Below are positions 36,285 through 50,119 of a stretch of DNA of 64,000 nt, piece after piece. Source of the DNA: Acanthochromis polyacanthus (lineage: Eukaryota; Chordata; Actinopteri; Pomacentridae). Location: assembly GCF_021347895.1 (NCBI RefSeq), contig NC_067117.1, positions 21,508,358 through 21,572,357 on the forward strand, written 5' to 3'. The notes under the pieces were generated by a model that was not told the origin of the DNA, did no database searches, and saw nothing but the letters and a program-made list of their open reading frames with translations. The position numbers were made by a program, and so were the translations under genes. Position 1 is the stretch's first letter; every line of letters begins with the position of its first letter.

Positions 36285-36500
36285 AGCCCACATCCTCCCC
36301 AGCAACCTTTTCCAGTTCCTTCTGTGGGATCCCAAGGCATTCTCAGGTCAGATGAGATATGTAATCCCTCTGGTGAGATCTTGCTGTATGCCAGGGTCTC
36401 CTCCCAGTTGTATGTGCCTGGAAAACCTCCAAATGAAGTAACCCAGGAGGCATCCTAATCAGACGCCTGAACCACCTGGAGCACCAACTCTACTCCCTCT
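36285..36500 (-). pseudogene. Non-LTR retrotransposon ORF2, C-terminal tail relic
   Basis: On the minus strand one frame reads CSRWFRRLIRMPPG, then EVFQAHTTGRRP, DYISHLT, a stop, ECLGIPQKELEKVAGEDVG. This matches in order the C-terminal tail of a fish LINE reverse transcriptase (RW.GH..RMP...L..EVF.A...GRRP.GRP...W.DY...L..ER.GIP...L..VA..R). The RGRP/W part is deleted or diverged, and a stop interrupts the frame. LINEs are copied from the 3' end and often 5'-truncated, which fits survival of only the tail. The clade is not certain: an RTE/Rex-type element is likely. Confidence 0.65.
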
Positions 36501-39500
36501 GGATACCCACACTCCTTGTCCCTATTTCTATGATTGAGCCAAATCTCTCTATGGAGGATACTCAAAGCTCAATTCAGAGTCAAGATGAATTTAATACAGC
36601 AGTTAGTAGAGAAAAGGCATGAGTGCCGTGGAAAAAAGCAATTTCTAATGCAACACCTATGGGATACACAGGATGTGGATGGGTGGCACATTTACAGCCC
36701 ATTTAGAGATTCAGATGATGAAACGTAATTAGAATTAAAATCAATGCGACCAATCAATGCAGCTCTCAGTTGATACACCACTGTGAGCAAACTCCTCGAT
36801 ATTGATTGGTTTACTGAGGACAAATGCAGGCGGCAGGACTGGCAGCAGGAGTACGGATGGGGGATGTGGGTGAGTGAGGGGACCACGCACTTACCAAATC
36901 AATTGCCACACTCCAACTAAAGATCCACTTTCAGAATTTAATTCATTCAACGCTCTGTTTGCCGTTTCCCTCCCCCCAAATGTTAATAGCAGTGACTGCA
37001 AATGTTTTAGCGAGCTAAGCACATTCTGCTCTTTCCTTACTTTAGAGAAACTTTGAAGTCCTGTGGTCTGGAGGGAAGTGGTAAAAGAATGAGGGGACAG
37101 GTATTTCCATAACTGTCAACAAATCCATTTTATCGAGTAATTCACCATGTTTTAGTTTCCCACTCACATAAAAATAGACACTATGTTCCTTAGCAACACC
37201 TTTAAATCAGTCAACGCAGAAGCCAACCTTTTATTTTTTCATAGGTGTATTCGCTGTGGGTGGGTGCTTGCGGCCCAGGTGCAGATGCTGCGACTTGTAG
37301 GGGAACGCAAGAAGCCAAAGAAGTCGCTGTGCACTAAATGCAAGCCCTTCTCTTGTTAGTCTTTTAGCAGCCGCTCACACAAGGGTGCCATCAACAGAGC
37401 TGGCAGCATGTCGGTGTGGAATGTACTCAGGCAATTTACGGACACACTCGCACGGTCAATAAAGACTGTTGAGCCAGCACTGGATCTCACAGATGTAAAC
37501 TGTTCTTAAACTTGTCACATCCGACGTGATTTGAGTAAGAACACACAGCGGAGCAGCTCTCGGTGCTCTGTGGTAGAAGCTTACAGCACCGACATATATA
37601 GGCATCTGCTGACACAGTCCCACAAACACACAGCCTCCCTGGCACATGCAGACCCAAACACATGGAACCACGCACACATATACAGACTTTGGGAGACAAT
37701 GGTCTGGACACTGCCGGGGCCTTGCAGCCTAATATAGGTGTCCGGGTTAAAAATAAAAAAGCGAAGGCATGTCGCACAGCTGTGAGATGCTGAGGAGCTT
37801 TGTGTGTTGTCAGCCCACTTAAATCACAACAGCTGAGATGACAAGGTGCCGTGTCTCAACTGCCTCTTTCTCTTCTCCCTTCTGTTGTTCAACTTATTTT
37901 TTTTATTCCCCAACTCCTCTAACTCAATCCATCACTCCACCTTTAGCCATTTTTCATTGTTCGTTCTCCCCTGACACACATTTTCTCGCTTCTATCTTTT
38001 TCCCTTGTCTAAAGATAAAGCCACCCACTCCTGACAACTACATTGGCAGCCCAACAAAGCAGCACCCGAGGGAACGGAAAGACAAGATTCAAGTGACGCT
38101 TTTACTCAGTTGTCACTCCTCAGTCATAATTCACTTTAAAAGGAAACATCACAGAGATGCAAATGCACGCTAACTGACTGGCCCAGTCACTTAGAATTAC
38201 TCTCACACTCACGCAGAAATAACACACAAACAGCATAGACTGTAGAATTAAAACTTTCCATAAGTTGTAAAGGTAAGTCAACAGTGTCCTTAAGAAAACT
38301 AACAATCACGGAGGGGAATAGCTGTCCACAGAAAAGGGCGTCAAAATGCCAAATTTACACCAACCAAGGGAGAAATCTTGACAGGCTGCCAAAGACAACT
38401 CTCCTCCTCCAATCAGCACCTCTGACGTCGGCACGAACAAATCATCAGCTGAACGAAAGGGATGAGAAAGTTTTAGAAGTTACTCACCGCTTCCCGCCCT
38501 CCCCTGGCTGCATTGGGAATGAGGTGGAAGAAGGGGGAAGACACACAGTAAATGACAAGAGGATCTCGGGGGGGTCGGCAGCCTGAAGCCAACACTTTTA
38601 ACGACACTCTCTAATTGAAAAAGTCTGTTTTCATCTCTCTGATCAGTGAGTGCAGGAGGGAAAGGAAACGATTGCCTTGAGCTGAGGTGATGAGGAGGAG
38701 ATGAGCGATCCTGCCTACAGATGGTCAGCAGGGTGAGCGGGAGGAAAGCACCAAGAGGAAGTGACAGAACAACAGTTTTTCAGCAGATGAATGCAGTCAG
38801 GACTGACCACCAAGCTGGTTACTGAGAGGGCAAACAGTCCACAACATTAACCCCACCCCATTCCCCACTTACACTTAACCTGTAAACGTTCTGGCAGTTT
38901 TCTGTGCTGACGTCATGTGGGAACGGAAGCATAGTTGAGTCCATGTGTGAAGATTTACAAGATTTCAACTGCTAAACCACAAGTTTTGGTTAAAACATGA
39001 AAATGGGATTTTTTGGGAAGCACACAAGTACTAAACATGATCAAAATGACTTGAGAGTTGGCTGTAAGAGCTGAGTGATTTATTGCACAGACTTAGGATT
39101 AACACAATGCACACATTAGCATGAGTAGAGATTCAAAAGTGTTTATTTGTACAGAAGCAACTTTGAAATTTGATGAAACAATCTGAAACAAGCCAATTCA
39201 CTAATTTTTCTTGAAGCGTTTCACAAAATCACAAGTTCTCTGAGATCTGTTTCCATGTGAGTTCAGTAGTTTAAATATTAGACATTCAAATTTATTCTCT
39301 ACCTCTCAAAATCCACTTATTAGCTTTGTCAAGAGCTTTCAGCTGCACCACAATCGAAGGCATAATGGCAATTGAGTAATCAGATTATGAAGAAAAAGCA
39401 GGGAAATTTGCAGATGAGAATCAAGTTGGGAGTGTCTTTTCTAATTACAGTTTCCATGATCAAAAAAAAAAATCATACTCCTGTTTTATTTATAAACCCT

Positions 39501-40214
39501 CTGAGCCCTAAAATCCACAGGCACGTTTGAGGGGCATCAGTGTAATGAAAAACCTTAACTTGTCAACTTGTAAAGAAAAAACATGCATGTGCACAGATCA
39601 GTCACAACATAGCAAGTGCAATGAATGACACCAATCATCTCAATACAACACAGTGCTCTGCTGAGAAACCCTGAGCCCTGACATTCATGTGGATGCAACT
39701 TTGACAAATACCATCCACCTAAACATTGCCAATTCTTTCTCTAAAAAATACTTTCCAATTAATAACTGCATTCTCTGTTAGGGAAACAAATCTTCTGCCA
39801 GATTACATTTGTTTGTGACATATCAGAAATATGTTTCTAATCAACATTTATTTGCCATTTACTTTACTGCTTCATCGCAGCTCCTTTTCCATCATCCTTT
39901 CATACATTAGATGGGACGTGACTCATCACCCTGGTAACCTCAAAAATGGAGGAAAAGCTTCAAACATGTTGTGAAAGGCTCATATTTTAACTGAAATTGT
40001 GCTATTCTCCATAATCTAACCAATCAGTTTTGGTGCTTGAATGAAAACTAATCTTCAGTCTAAAATACTGCATTTCATGTAGGATAAAAACCCTGGTATC
40101 CTGGGTGAAAGTATTGTTGCTGACTTTTAGTGCCATCTTCTTACACTATGTAGCTCATTTAAACTGGAAGCTTTTCCAACTACATCACAGCCTTCAGTGA
40201 GAAAATACATAAAG
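36501..40214. other. Non-coding stretch
   Basis: No gene or clear repeat is recognised. Frames such as 37487-37777 (minus) and 37838-38173 (plus) have no family match and lie in skewed sequence. Confidence 0.4.
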
Positions 40215-40224
40215 GAGAATGTAG

Positions 40225-40523
40225 TATAGTTGCATAGGAATGCCAATGACATTGTTGCAGACCAAGCACACCCTCCACGGCAACAACACTCCCCAGCACA
40301 AGCCACCACTCCCAGCAGGACAACGTGCCACAGTACACAGCAAAAACTGCTCAGGAATGGCTCGGGGAACATGACAAAGAGCCCAGAAAGGTCCATCTGT
40401 GTTGGAACAAGGCTGATCCAAGACAGCCCATGCTGCAAATGACTGCTAATATTGCAGTGCCAAACACCAAAGGAGACTTAAACAATATTGGAGAGGTGGT
40501 TTTAATGTTATGGCCAATCAGTG
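40225..40523 (+). pseudogene. Tc1-like transposase catalytic-domain relic with 3' terminal repeat
   Basis: In the plus frame through 40316 the translation reads QDNVPQYTAKTAQEW followed by L.EHDKE. This matches the Tc1-like block around the second catalytic aspartate (QDNAPCHTAK..QEW..EHDKE). The next motif expected (WP..SPDLNPIE) is missing, and the sequence skips to the element's end, where GTGGTTTTAATGTTATGGCC and AATCAGTG precede a TA (40524-40525). That end matches the terminal inverted repeat style of this family. The 5' half was not found. Damage includes the deletion and a Cys/His change in the block after QDN. Confidence 0.65.
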
Positions 40524-40525
40524 TA

Positions 40526-43500
40526 CTTGTCAATTGGATTTCCAGAACTGGAATCATGAGCTAAGATGTGGAGAAATGACTTTACAAGACAAATACTAAG
40601 AATTAATGTAAATTTGATATCTCGTGGAATTAACAGGCCACAAATATGACTCGTACTGGATTGTGTTTCTAATTTATGTGGCAGCACATGGATGTATATT
40701 TTGGAAAAAGTCCTGTCTTTTCCACACAGCAGCTCAGCATGTTGAGACTGAAGATGTGGATATTATGTTTAAATGTGCTACAGGAATGAGAAACAACTGG
40801 GTTTCACTGAATTAAATTTTAATGCAAAAGTTCAGCTGTGCAATGACTGATCTTTAAGTTTACAGTAGAACACTAATGTAGTATCCCCTGTTCAGCAGTT
40901 AATCAGTCTACTCTCTCTCCTTCAAGTCCACAGAGGCAGCAGTCTATGGAAACATCTGCTGGAGCACTTTCCAAAAGCTCTCCTCTGTCAAACTTGCACC
41001 AATGTTCATTCAGTGAGCAGCGGATAACTTAAATCAGCCCAAGCTGACTGTGTCCTTGTAATAGGTCTCAGGATGCCAAATCCTAAACTAACCATGGCCC
41101 AAAACGGCTGACTCTGAAGGGAGGCGGCCCCCCCTCCATCTCTCCCTGCCAGTCATATGTCAAATAAATACAGGAAGAGAAACTGTGAGGGAGAGAGTGA
41201 ACACAGGAAAGAGTGATCTCTCTCCAAGCAGTACGAGTTTGAGGTTTCTGGCACCATCTGCAACTGTGATGTGGGCAGAATGTCATCACTTCTTCTATGG
41301 TGCTCACACTGTGCACCTACTGTTCTCAGGAGTGTGGGATGGCCAGATTCACAGCTGTAAAACTGGAGGGATTTGTGGGGAACAAGCGGTGCTGCAGCCA
41401 GCAGAGGATGCTCCTATCCTCACCTGACAACAAAGACTCGGGCTGTTTCTGCTGAGTACATTCACAGGTTCTCTCCTAATATTTACACTTGGCAAACACA
41501 TTCCTACACACAAATTAAACTCGACAAAGACACAAGGGAAAACAAAAACCAGCTGAGTAGGGACCGTTACGCAGCAATAGAATCACCAGCCTTAACAAAA
41601 CACAATGTCTGACATTATTTAAGTAGATCACATCAGTTACAGACAACAAGTCGCAATGTCTCATGTTTCATTTCCTGCTACTATGGAAACTGAACTGCTG
41701 CATCACTAAAGTCTGGTACAAAAGCTTACCATCATGCCCAAAATATGCTAAGAATCACCCTGCTGTGCCAGGCAAAATTGGTCTCACTTGTATAGAAGAA
41801 GAAAGCAGAAAAAAAAACAGGAAAAGGGCATTCCCTGACTGCAAGCGAGAGCTTGCAGTAAAAAAAACAACAAAAAAAAACAAAAACAAAAAAAAGCCCT
41901 CGCACGTCATTTTTCCTAACGACCGACCTCGTGCTTTTCAAAAAATGAGACCATTTGTCACGCTTAAAAACAAGACGTGTGTGAAGAGGGCCAGGAAAAA
42001 AAGACGCCTTTCCATCCCTTCATCTGCACACAGAGAGGATAAGTCATGTACTCATCCCCCTCTTCCCTTCAGGAACAAATGAAGTTATCAATCAATCCCA
42101 CGGTCCCATGGAGAGAGGGAAGTGAGGGCCAGAGGCAGACAGACAGCAAAGCTGAGGCAGCCAAAACCACTGCACGAAGAAGAGATGATTGTTTTAGGGA
42201 AGAGGTCTCCAGCACAGTAGCAGAGAGATGATTCTGAACCCACATAGTTTACATATCAACTTTATTTTTGCATATACAGTGTTTTTGTGGTTGTCAATCA
42301 ATCAATGATACATTGCTATGGCAATATTTAGATTGAAGTGTTCCAAAACTTTCCTGTATATGTATTTTTTTGCTCAGGATCATTAGTTCATCAGCTAGAA
42401 AAAAATGTAAATGTAACAATAGTCTTAGTTTTAAGATATTATAGTGAGATAATTACTTTCATTATTATACATGTATGTGCAGCAAGTTGCCCTAAATTGT
42501 AATTTACTCTAAAACCTTCCTTCCCTGCCGATGATGATGTTCTTCATGTTCTGAAGAGGTATAAAACTTTCTCTCAACTACCCGATACTCTTTAAAAGTT
42601 TCACATGATAAAATCTATGCAAATGTGGAGAAATGAGCAAAAAAGGTGCCAAATGATAAGTTTCCATGCCTACCTTTGTGAATTAATTTGCCTTTGGAAG
42701 TTTTCCAGAGACACAAAGAATGTGCAGGCTGCAGAAAAGTGGGTTGTGCACACAGACGGCTGCAGCTATTTCAGTCAATTGTGAAGTCATTGTCATGCTA
42801 AAAACTGGCTGTGGCTAGACAGAAAGTGCTCTGCATCAAAATGATGATGTACAGTGCAGTAAGAGCAGTGCTCGCTCATCTCTGAAGAGCTCGGATGGAA
42901 ATTGATTCCCTTATATGAACAGATAAAGACAACCTTGCAAAATTCAGAACAAGGCTTCCATCCAAAATGTCAGCCTCTGGAAATCAGTGAACTCTGACAG
43001 CGTGAGTCGTCTAGACACTTTAATGCCACGCTTATCACACGTAGCCACAAAAAGGCCTGGAATTTGCCTTGTGACCCAGTACGTCCACACAGCTCAGCAG
43101 TGAACTCATCATCTCATGGTTTCTGGCTGTCAGCTCACTTTGCTTATTAGCTTGGCTCTCTCTTGCTCATACAGTGCGAAGGGTGATGAGAGGAGTGGTG
43201 AGGGCTGAAGACCACGAGCTCAGCATGAGCCAAAAATGATGCAGAGAGAAAAAGAAAGATGGAGGGACGCTAAAAAAAAAAAAGAGAGAGAGAGATGAAG
43301 AGAGGAACATATTGAAATATTTGTGCTTTTGAAGGAGAGTAAAAACAAAGAGATGAGGAGGGAAAGAAAAAATAAATAGACTGTGTTGCTGGGAGAGAAG
43401 TCAAGAAACTGAAACAGTGAGGGATGAGAAGAAGGAGTTAGCACCCTTTCTTCTCTTCTCTCTGGTCTGGCAGTCAGCCTTTTGGCGGACTGCTTGGTAT

Positions 43501-46330
43501 CCAGTACATATGGGTAACCCTGCAGAGAGAGACACACACATACACACAAATAAAGGGAGCAAAGTTAAAGCAGCACTGCAGACTCTGAGGGGATTTTCAA
43601 GGCAGGGTGCTTTTTTTATTTTTCTGAGTCTGAGGCTAACCAAGAAGCCAAGATTGGCCATTATTAGACAGAATAATTTTCACAGCTGTTTCCGATCTGT
43701 TTGTGCTTCACGTGGACCGAGAAGACGAGAGGAGGGGAGAGGAATGGAAAACTGAGGAAATAACATGGGTGGAAAGGAGAAAGGAAGGAAGGAAAGAAGC
43801 AACCCCAAAGAGCAGAGATGCTTTCTACCACTTTGACAATAACTCAACAGCCAATCGTCGTTTAACACCGTGCACGAACACAGTCTTCCAGGAGTTAACA
43901 ATGTCCTCAGTGAGCTCTAGAGAGCCAATCCTACTACTTAGAGAGAGGCTTGGATTTCACAACATCCAGCTGTTTTACTTGCACAAGTAAAGCTCATGAA
44001 AATTCCTGCTTACAGCGCACATACACATTGACACACATGCTTATACAGGGGAATGAGCTCAAGGCGATGGAAGATCAAGCCATTAAGTTCATAAGGAGTC
44101 TTGTTTGCTTTGCATCTTTCAATACCCTCTTCTTTTTCCGTCGTCTCATCTTTCAATTTGTTCCTCTCTCATTCCCTTGATGGGTCTTGGGAATCCCTTG
44201 GGAATAGTGGATTCACACAGTTATTCACTCACATACACATATATCCAAATAGAGCATTGTGGTGTCCCCAGTTATTTGCAGCAGTATTAAATGTTCATCT
44301 CCAGCAGAGTACACACAGTTAATAGCCTGTTCACAGTGGTCGATAGAGCTGCCAGTCAAACCGACAGCACATTAAAACAAAGCAAACACCAGTTGTCTGT
44401 GTAACCATGAAGGCTGAGTGCATTCAGTTGGGTTATGTTTTTAATAGAACAAAGGATGCAAGATGTGAATGTAAAAATATTCTATATAGCACTTTTCAGG
44501 AAGTCCACTGGGATCAAACATGGATTCATTTTCTCTGTATCATTTAAAGGTGGAATAAGCCATTAATGAGTTTGCTGATACTTGAACTCAACAGCCAAGC
44601 AAACACACCACTTCCTCAGAAGCCTCGTATCTCAAAATTCACACATTCACGCACATTGAAATGTCAACAAAACTGATAACTTGGCTATATGACCAGTACC
44701 TGGACTATATGATCAAACATTGACTGGATTGAAAAGATGGATACAGCGGCAGCTCTGAAAAGTAAAGTCAATGTGAAAGTGCCTTAGAGTGAAATACCCC
44801 TGAGCGCCACTAGGTGCTATTCTAAAACAGGTCAGAATCCCATAAACTCACATTCAAAAACCATTATGAAGAACTAAATCAGTAAAAAAAAAATTCACAG
44901 GCCACTGATTTTTCTTGTTAAATCCTCTCCTCCCCATCAGTGATTTCATAGTCTATCCAACATTAATTCTATAATTAGATCTAAATAAGGCTGGCTTGAT
45001 TGATATGTCTGGTCAGGACTGATCCTATGCTTCACACAGCAGTGCAGGAGTCTGGCAGGTTTAGGTTGGAGGGCAGAGTGTGTTCTAGTTCTCAGTCAGT
45101 GCCTCCCATTGTTGCTTTCTTGATCCATCCTCTCTTCCAAATATGATTACTCCTGGTTCCAAGAATGACTAGAAAATAGCTTGAACTTTCAAAATGGCAG
45201 TCAGCAAACCAGTGGGTGATGTGACTTTGGCTTTTACATACAATCTACGTGACTAAAACAGAAACATTACAACCTGATATGGCATGGAAGTGAATGTCTT
45301 TCTCATAGCTGAAGCAAAATGGAAAGAATAAAAAACGTCATTCAACTGAATGATACGTAAGTGCACACAGCGTGACGGAATAAAAACGGGCAACAATTGG
45401 TTGTTTTGATCGCTTTCACCTTAGTTGAGCTGTAGCCAACCCCTATAGCAACCTGCTGTTGTGGAAAAGCCAGGCTTTTCAGCATAGCCTGAAAAGAAGG
45501 AAGACTTAGCGCCTCGGGGTGCTGAAAACAGCGTCTCTCCCCGTGGAGAGAGGGAAGAGAGAAGTAGTAACAAGCAGCTGCAGAACAAAACCCATTTATT
45601 CTAAAAACAATGCAGTGTTTGAGTAATCTTCTGAATTCACACTGTCTCCTAGAAAATGTGTAGGGGTTCATAGGGCTGTCCTGAGCAGTTGTTTCAGCCT
45701 CGTGTTGTTGGTTGGCTGAAGAAAGTGTGGTGTAAATCCGTCCGAGTCACTCAGTTTTAGCCCCATTTACAGAACTTGACAAACAGCACTTTTTTTTTTT
45801 TTTAAAAGCACACATACACTGAACAGTCAGAAAGCTAACAGAGCGGATAAATTTGCTGAATTTAACAAAGTGTATTGGATGAGAACAGCTTACTCCATCT
45901 TTAAAGGAAAAATAAGACAGGGAAGACGACATGAATGGTGCAGTTAAAATAATTATCTGAGTAAATAAAATCAGCACTGCTGACTGAGATTAAAATGCTC
46001 AAACGTTCACTACCTCTCTGCCTCAGTGGTGCCATTACTCTAACACATTAGATCTAGGATGTAATATTGGACTCAGTGGGTAGTGTTAAAAACAAATCAC
46101 CACAGGAGTGACAACCAAACATGACTTCTGGGAACTAGCAGATTACTACTTTAAGATCTATACCTCTCAGGCCACATGCTAAGCTTCTGGCCAAAGATCA
46201 CATACCAGTAGAAACCTCGCTCCTATTTTCACCTCTTTAGCTTCCTTTCACTGTGGCACCATTAAACAAACAAACAACTTCTGAGAACAAGAAGTCTGCT
46301 AACCATCCCACCAGCACTGTTACAATGTGG
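40526..46330. other. Non-coding stretch
   Basis: No gene is recognised. Purine-rich tracts lie near 43240-43440 and 43720-43830 and an A/C-rich run at 41861-41895. The frame 41663-42082 (plus, 139 codons) is lysine-rich because of the A-runs and looks spurious. Confidence 0.4.
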
Positions 46331-46339
46331 TGTTTCCCA

Positions 46340-46720
46340 GTGGGCCACACTTATCATGATTACATAAATGATTTACCAAATGTTTCCAACCTAATTTCAT
46401 CCACGATGTTTGCTGGTGACACAACATTGGTTCTTTCACACTCTAATTGTCACTCTTTCATTCACGTCTTCAGACACTTAAATATTCATTCATCTATCCT
46501 CATGTCTCACGATGTTATTAGTGAGTACTGTGAAGATTCTGTGAATAATGGTCCTCCAAACATGTTTTGTTGGAAGCACAACCCACTCACTTCCTTTGTT
46601 TCCATCACGTCCATTATTTCTGGAATCTCCACTTCTAATATTTTACGACAATATGTTCCAAGTATGTATTTCATACACAATTCAAAGAGGAATACAACTT
46701 TTTCTCACAGAACACATTTA
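46340..46720 (+). pseudogene. LINE reverse transcriptase relic with altered active site
   Basis: Within a plus-strand frame (46253-46771) the segment YINDLPNVSNL followed by MFAGDTTLVLSHSN matches the reverse-transcriptase core of L2/CR1/Rex-like LINEs, where YINDLP... is followed about 15-20 residues later by the active-site FADDT. Here the first catalytic aspartate is replaced by glycine (AGDT), so it could not catalyse synthesis. Further on, YFIHNSKRNTTFSH resembles the short conserved tail motif (Y..HN..TR) of the same elements. The sequence between is deleted or diverged. The frame being open over 172 codons is probably chance, since flanking parts do not match. Confidence 0.55.
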
Positions 46721-46724
46721 CGTA

Positions 46725-49570
46725 TTATATATCTATGTATGTATTTAATAGCGAAACTTTATTTTGAATGATTTACGTGAAAGTAAATCAGGTTCATGTG
46801 ATCTGTGTGTCTGTGCAATTACACAAAACTCAATTTTGGATTTTTGTAGTTTGGAATCTGTGTAATTAAGCAGGGAAGAGTCAATATGAGAAAAGCTGAA
46901 AGTTGGTCTACTGAAGTGAAGTGAGGAAGAAAAGCGGTCAATCACCTCCACGCTGTCCCTTAAAAGTAATGTTCTCACACACCTAAACTGCATTCTCACT
47001 TCTGTTTTGAAAGAAACATGATTTCTTTTTGAAATTAATAAGTTTTCTCCCCAAATGATTGCATAGGAAAGGCTCCCAGTCTGAAAGTCTGGGTAAAGAG
47101 GTAGGCATAATTCAGCCTCTGAGCATTCACCTCGAAGATGAGGGTTAGCATCTCATGTGAGACCATTATTCTTATTCTTGGTTTTTACTTGCTGTGTGAT
47201 AAAGCTTAGGCATCAAAGCTATGTGGTTAGATTTAGGAAAATAGTGTAGTTTGGGTTAAAATATGAGCCCTTCAAATCACGTTCGTCCTGTTGTCTGGGT
47301 TACCACGGTGAAAAGTTCTGTAACATTTAATTGATGTTTCGAAGGACGAAAAGGAGCAACAGTAAAGCTGTACAATAAAAGTTCAAACTATATTGATTAG
47401 AAAGTGTATTTGTGATATGTCAGAAACAGACAGGATCTTCCCGTATGCATGTTTATGGGAGACAGAGCTGACCAGTTACAGAAACTCTACAAAAACTGTC
47501 CAAATTCTGAACTGTCATTTGCAAAATTGCTGTGAATCAGCTTCCAGTAAAGGTTATCGTACCATCCACTCTTCACAGTAGGAGAACTTCTCAGTGGGAG
47601 TCTTGAAGAATGGCCAACACATACCCTTAAGAGAATGTTACATTGACTTACTGATATTCATGTCCTGGAGATTTACTAACCAACACCATAAGTACTACTT
47701 GACTAAACTTAGCACTTAGTCTAACCTCAACCAAACCAACTCTTCACCCAAACATTTAATTTGGAAGACTTAAGTTATGAGGACTTGCTTTTTGGCCACA
47801 AAAGGGCGGTGGATCCTTATAATGAGACTGTATGAAAAGATTTATATCACCTAACATGATTAAATAGGTAGACTCACACACAAGCACACACAATGAGTAA
47901 TCAACCACTGGCAGTGATTAAAAGTAGTCCATCTGCAGTGGGTTTATGTGGTGCTTTAAGCACACAACATCATATCACAGACACACACATGCTCAACAGA
48001 CATGTCTGATTAGGCCATGACCCAAGTGACCTGTTTGGATTATCTGTGGTTGGGGTCGTATGTGTGCACATGGTGATGCACTCACATTTAGTCATCATTT
48101 TCTGAATAATGCCTGAGTGATGTAGATATCTGTACCTCTAGCTAACCACAAATTTCTAAACAGATCTTTCCAAATTTCTCCATAAGAGGGTTGTGTTTGT
48201 GTCATCCGTGTGCTGTGTGTTCATCTGCACAGCTGTGGGTCTGTGTGGGCGAGATGATGCCTTTGTTTATCACCACAGCCACAACTGTGGCTGAAAAGCC
48301 TCATGCCATGCAAATCCTAAAAATGAGCCCTCTTTCCCCGTCTCTCTCTCTCTCTTCAGACCTCAGATGGGGGGAAAAAAATGGGGTGGAAACCTTTCTC
48401 AGTAACGAGTTCCAAGTGTAACACTCCAAAGCCGAACCTCTCACCGAACACACAACACGTGCTTTGCTCTCCAGTATCATTAAAAAGCCATCCTCACTCT
48501 CCCTGGTGCTCCCAAACAAATACAATCATAAATTGAGAACAGGGTGGAGGAGTAAAAGAAAAAAAAAAATCCCCACAAAATGGAGGCGCTCCCATTGTGG
48601 TGACTGTGGTTTCACAATATGGGATTTCTGGAGGGTTTCCAAAAGAGGCGCGTGGCCCCCTGTTCTGACAACAGCTGAGGCCCGGAGCCCCCCACTCCCT
48701 CTGTACACACACACACACAAAGTCTCCAGGGATCGGCTCTGTGTGACACAGTGACACAATCAATCAGTGAATATTGCTTCTATTGACAAGCCCCAGAAGA
48801 GTCTCCTTCTGTTTGATGATCTGTCACCCTTGTTTTTGCATTTCTCTCTTTCTTGCTTCACTCCTCCACTCCTTCGTCCTTCTTGCACTGACCTTTGAGT
48901 CCGCATTCATTCCATTTCCAGTCTTTCATCCTGCACTTCTCTCCGTCACCACTATCGCCTGTTCAAACCCACTATTCTTTTTTCATTTCCGTTGCCATTT
49001 GAAGAAAATACCACACACAACCAGACAGACAGGCAAGTACACACCCACCTAGAAGAACAATTCATTGATCCTAGCCCCTAACCCAATCAGACACCGCAAA
49101 ACGATTCCTTCCTTTGGGGGGAAAAGAATGAAAGGATGGGGAGGGGAGTTATAGCACAAAAGCTCATGCATATTTCATATCCACTATGATACACTTTCGG
49201 GTCCATGCATAATGTAGACACAGTTTAAGGATGAGTGTTGGAGAGTGGGGGTATAAGTCGGGGAAATGAAATGGAAAATGAGATGGCACCAGCTAACGGC
49301 CGATCGCTCCCTAATTTGAACGCAGCATCTGAACCGATCCGCCCTTTTTAATCCAAACGGTGTGTTAACTGGACCATCATGTGTATTTTTAGTCCTTGGA
49401 AAATAAGCAAAGAGCAGTGATTGCAGTTGTGAAGCTCTGAATCATGCTCTACAACAACAAAACGTGCATCTTTGGTGTAGATGTTGGGAAATTTAGCATT
49501 TCTAAATTAAAACATTAAAAAGAGTGTTTTCCCCTCATGTGGACTCCTGGGTTGATGACACCCTCTGGCT
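46725..49570. other. Non-coding stretch
   Basis: No gene is recognised. Short (CA) patches occur near 47875-47892 and 48705-48720, and 48780-48990 is pyrimidine-rich. The block 49270-49400 is non-repetitive and could be conserved regulatory DNA, but this was not testable. Confidence 0.4.
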
Positions 49571-49574
49571 GGAT

Positions 49575-49860
49575 CATGCTTAAATTTGTCCAGACATTCA
49601 TGGTCCCCAGAGGATAAATCATTTGGAGATCCCTTGATCTTTGATCCACCCTGAGGCAGACTTTCTCTTTGTCCAATATTTAGGTTTATGACAAAAATTA
49701 GAGCTCAGTTGTATTTTACTTTAGGTACTAATTACCACATGTTGCTTAACAAATATGCTGATTTAGGTGAACATTACCTTCTAAACATTAGCATACTGGC
49801 ATTTTGAGAGCATGCTAGCAGGCTGAAATGAGCAACATGAATGAGGAAAATCCAATTTTA
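49575..49860 (+). repeat. Teleost interspersed repeat B, copy 2
   Basis: The blocks CCAGACATTCATGGTCCCCA, GAGGATAAATCATTTGGAGA, TCCCTTGATCTTTGATCC, TTTGTCCAATATTTAGGTTT, GGTACTAATTACCACATG, GTGAACATTACCTTCTAAAC and GAGCATGCTAGCAGGCTGA follow repeat B order. It is more diverged than copy 3. Confidence 0.6.
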
Positions 49861-50119
49861 CCACTTGAGCGTAATATGCTATGTTTGCAAGTGTTGGTCT
49901 TGTAGTTTAACGCTTTGGTCTGTGCTGAAGCTTTAAAATGATTGCCATGGAATTTTATATAGTTTAGTGAATTTTGCTCATATGGCTGGAATTAAATTTT
50001 TTTTGTGAATATCTTGAAGACTACTTGATGTATTGTTGCATATCCTGATATAGATGCCCATGGTGCTCAGATGTTTAAACACAAATCAGATAACATTTCT
50101 TTCTTTTTTTAGTTCCACC

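Noticed and set aside
41663..42082. 139-codon lysine-rich plus-strand frame
   Set aside because: The lysine runs come from poly(A)-type sequence at 41805-41895; no family match.
47085..47150. Possible second tRNA-like SINE head (GGTAAAGAGGTAGG, GAGGGTTAGCATCTCA)
   Set aside because: No T-arm pairing comparable with the 13.1-kb site; the match is too weak.
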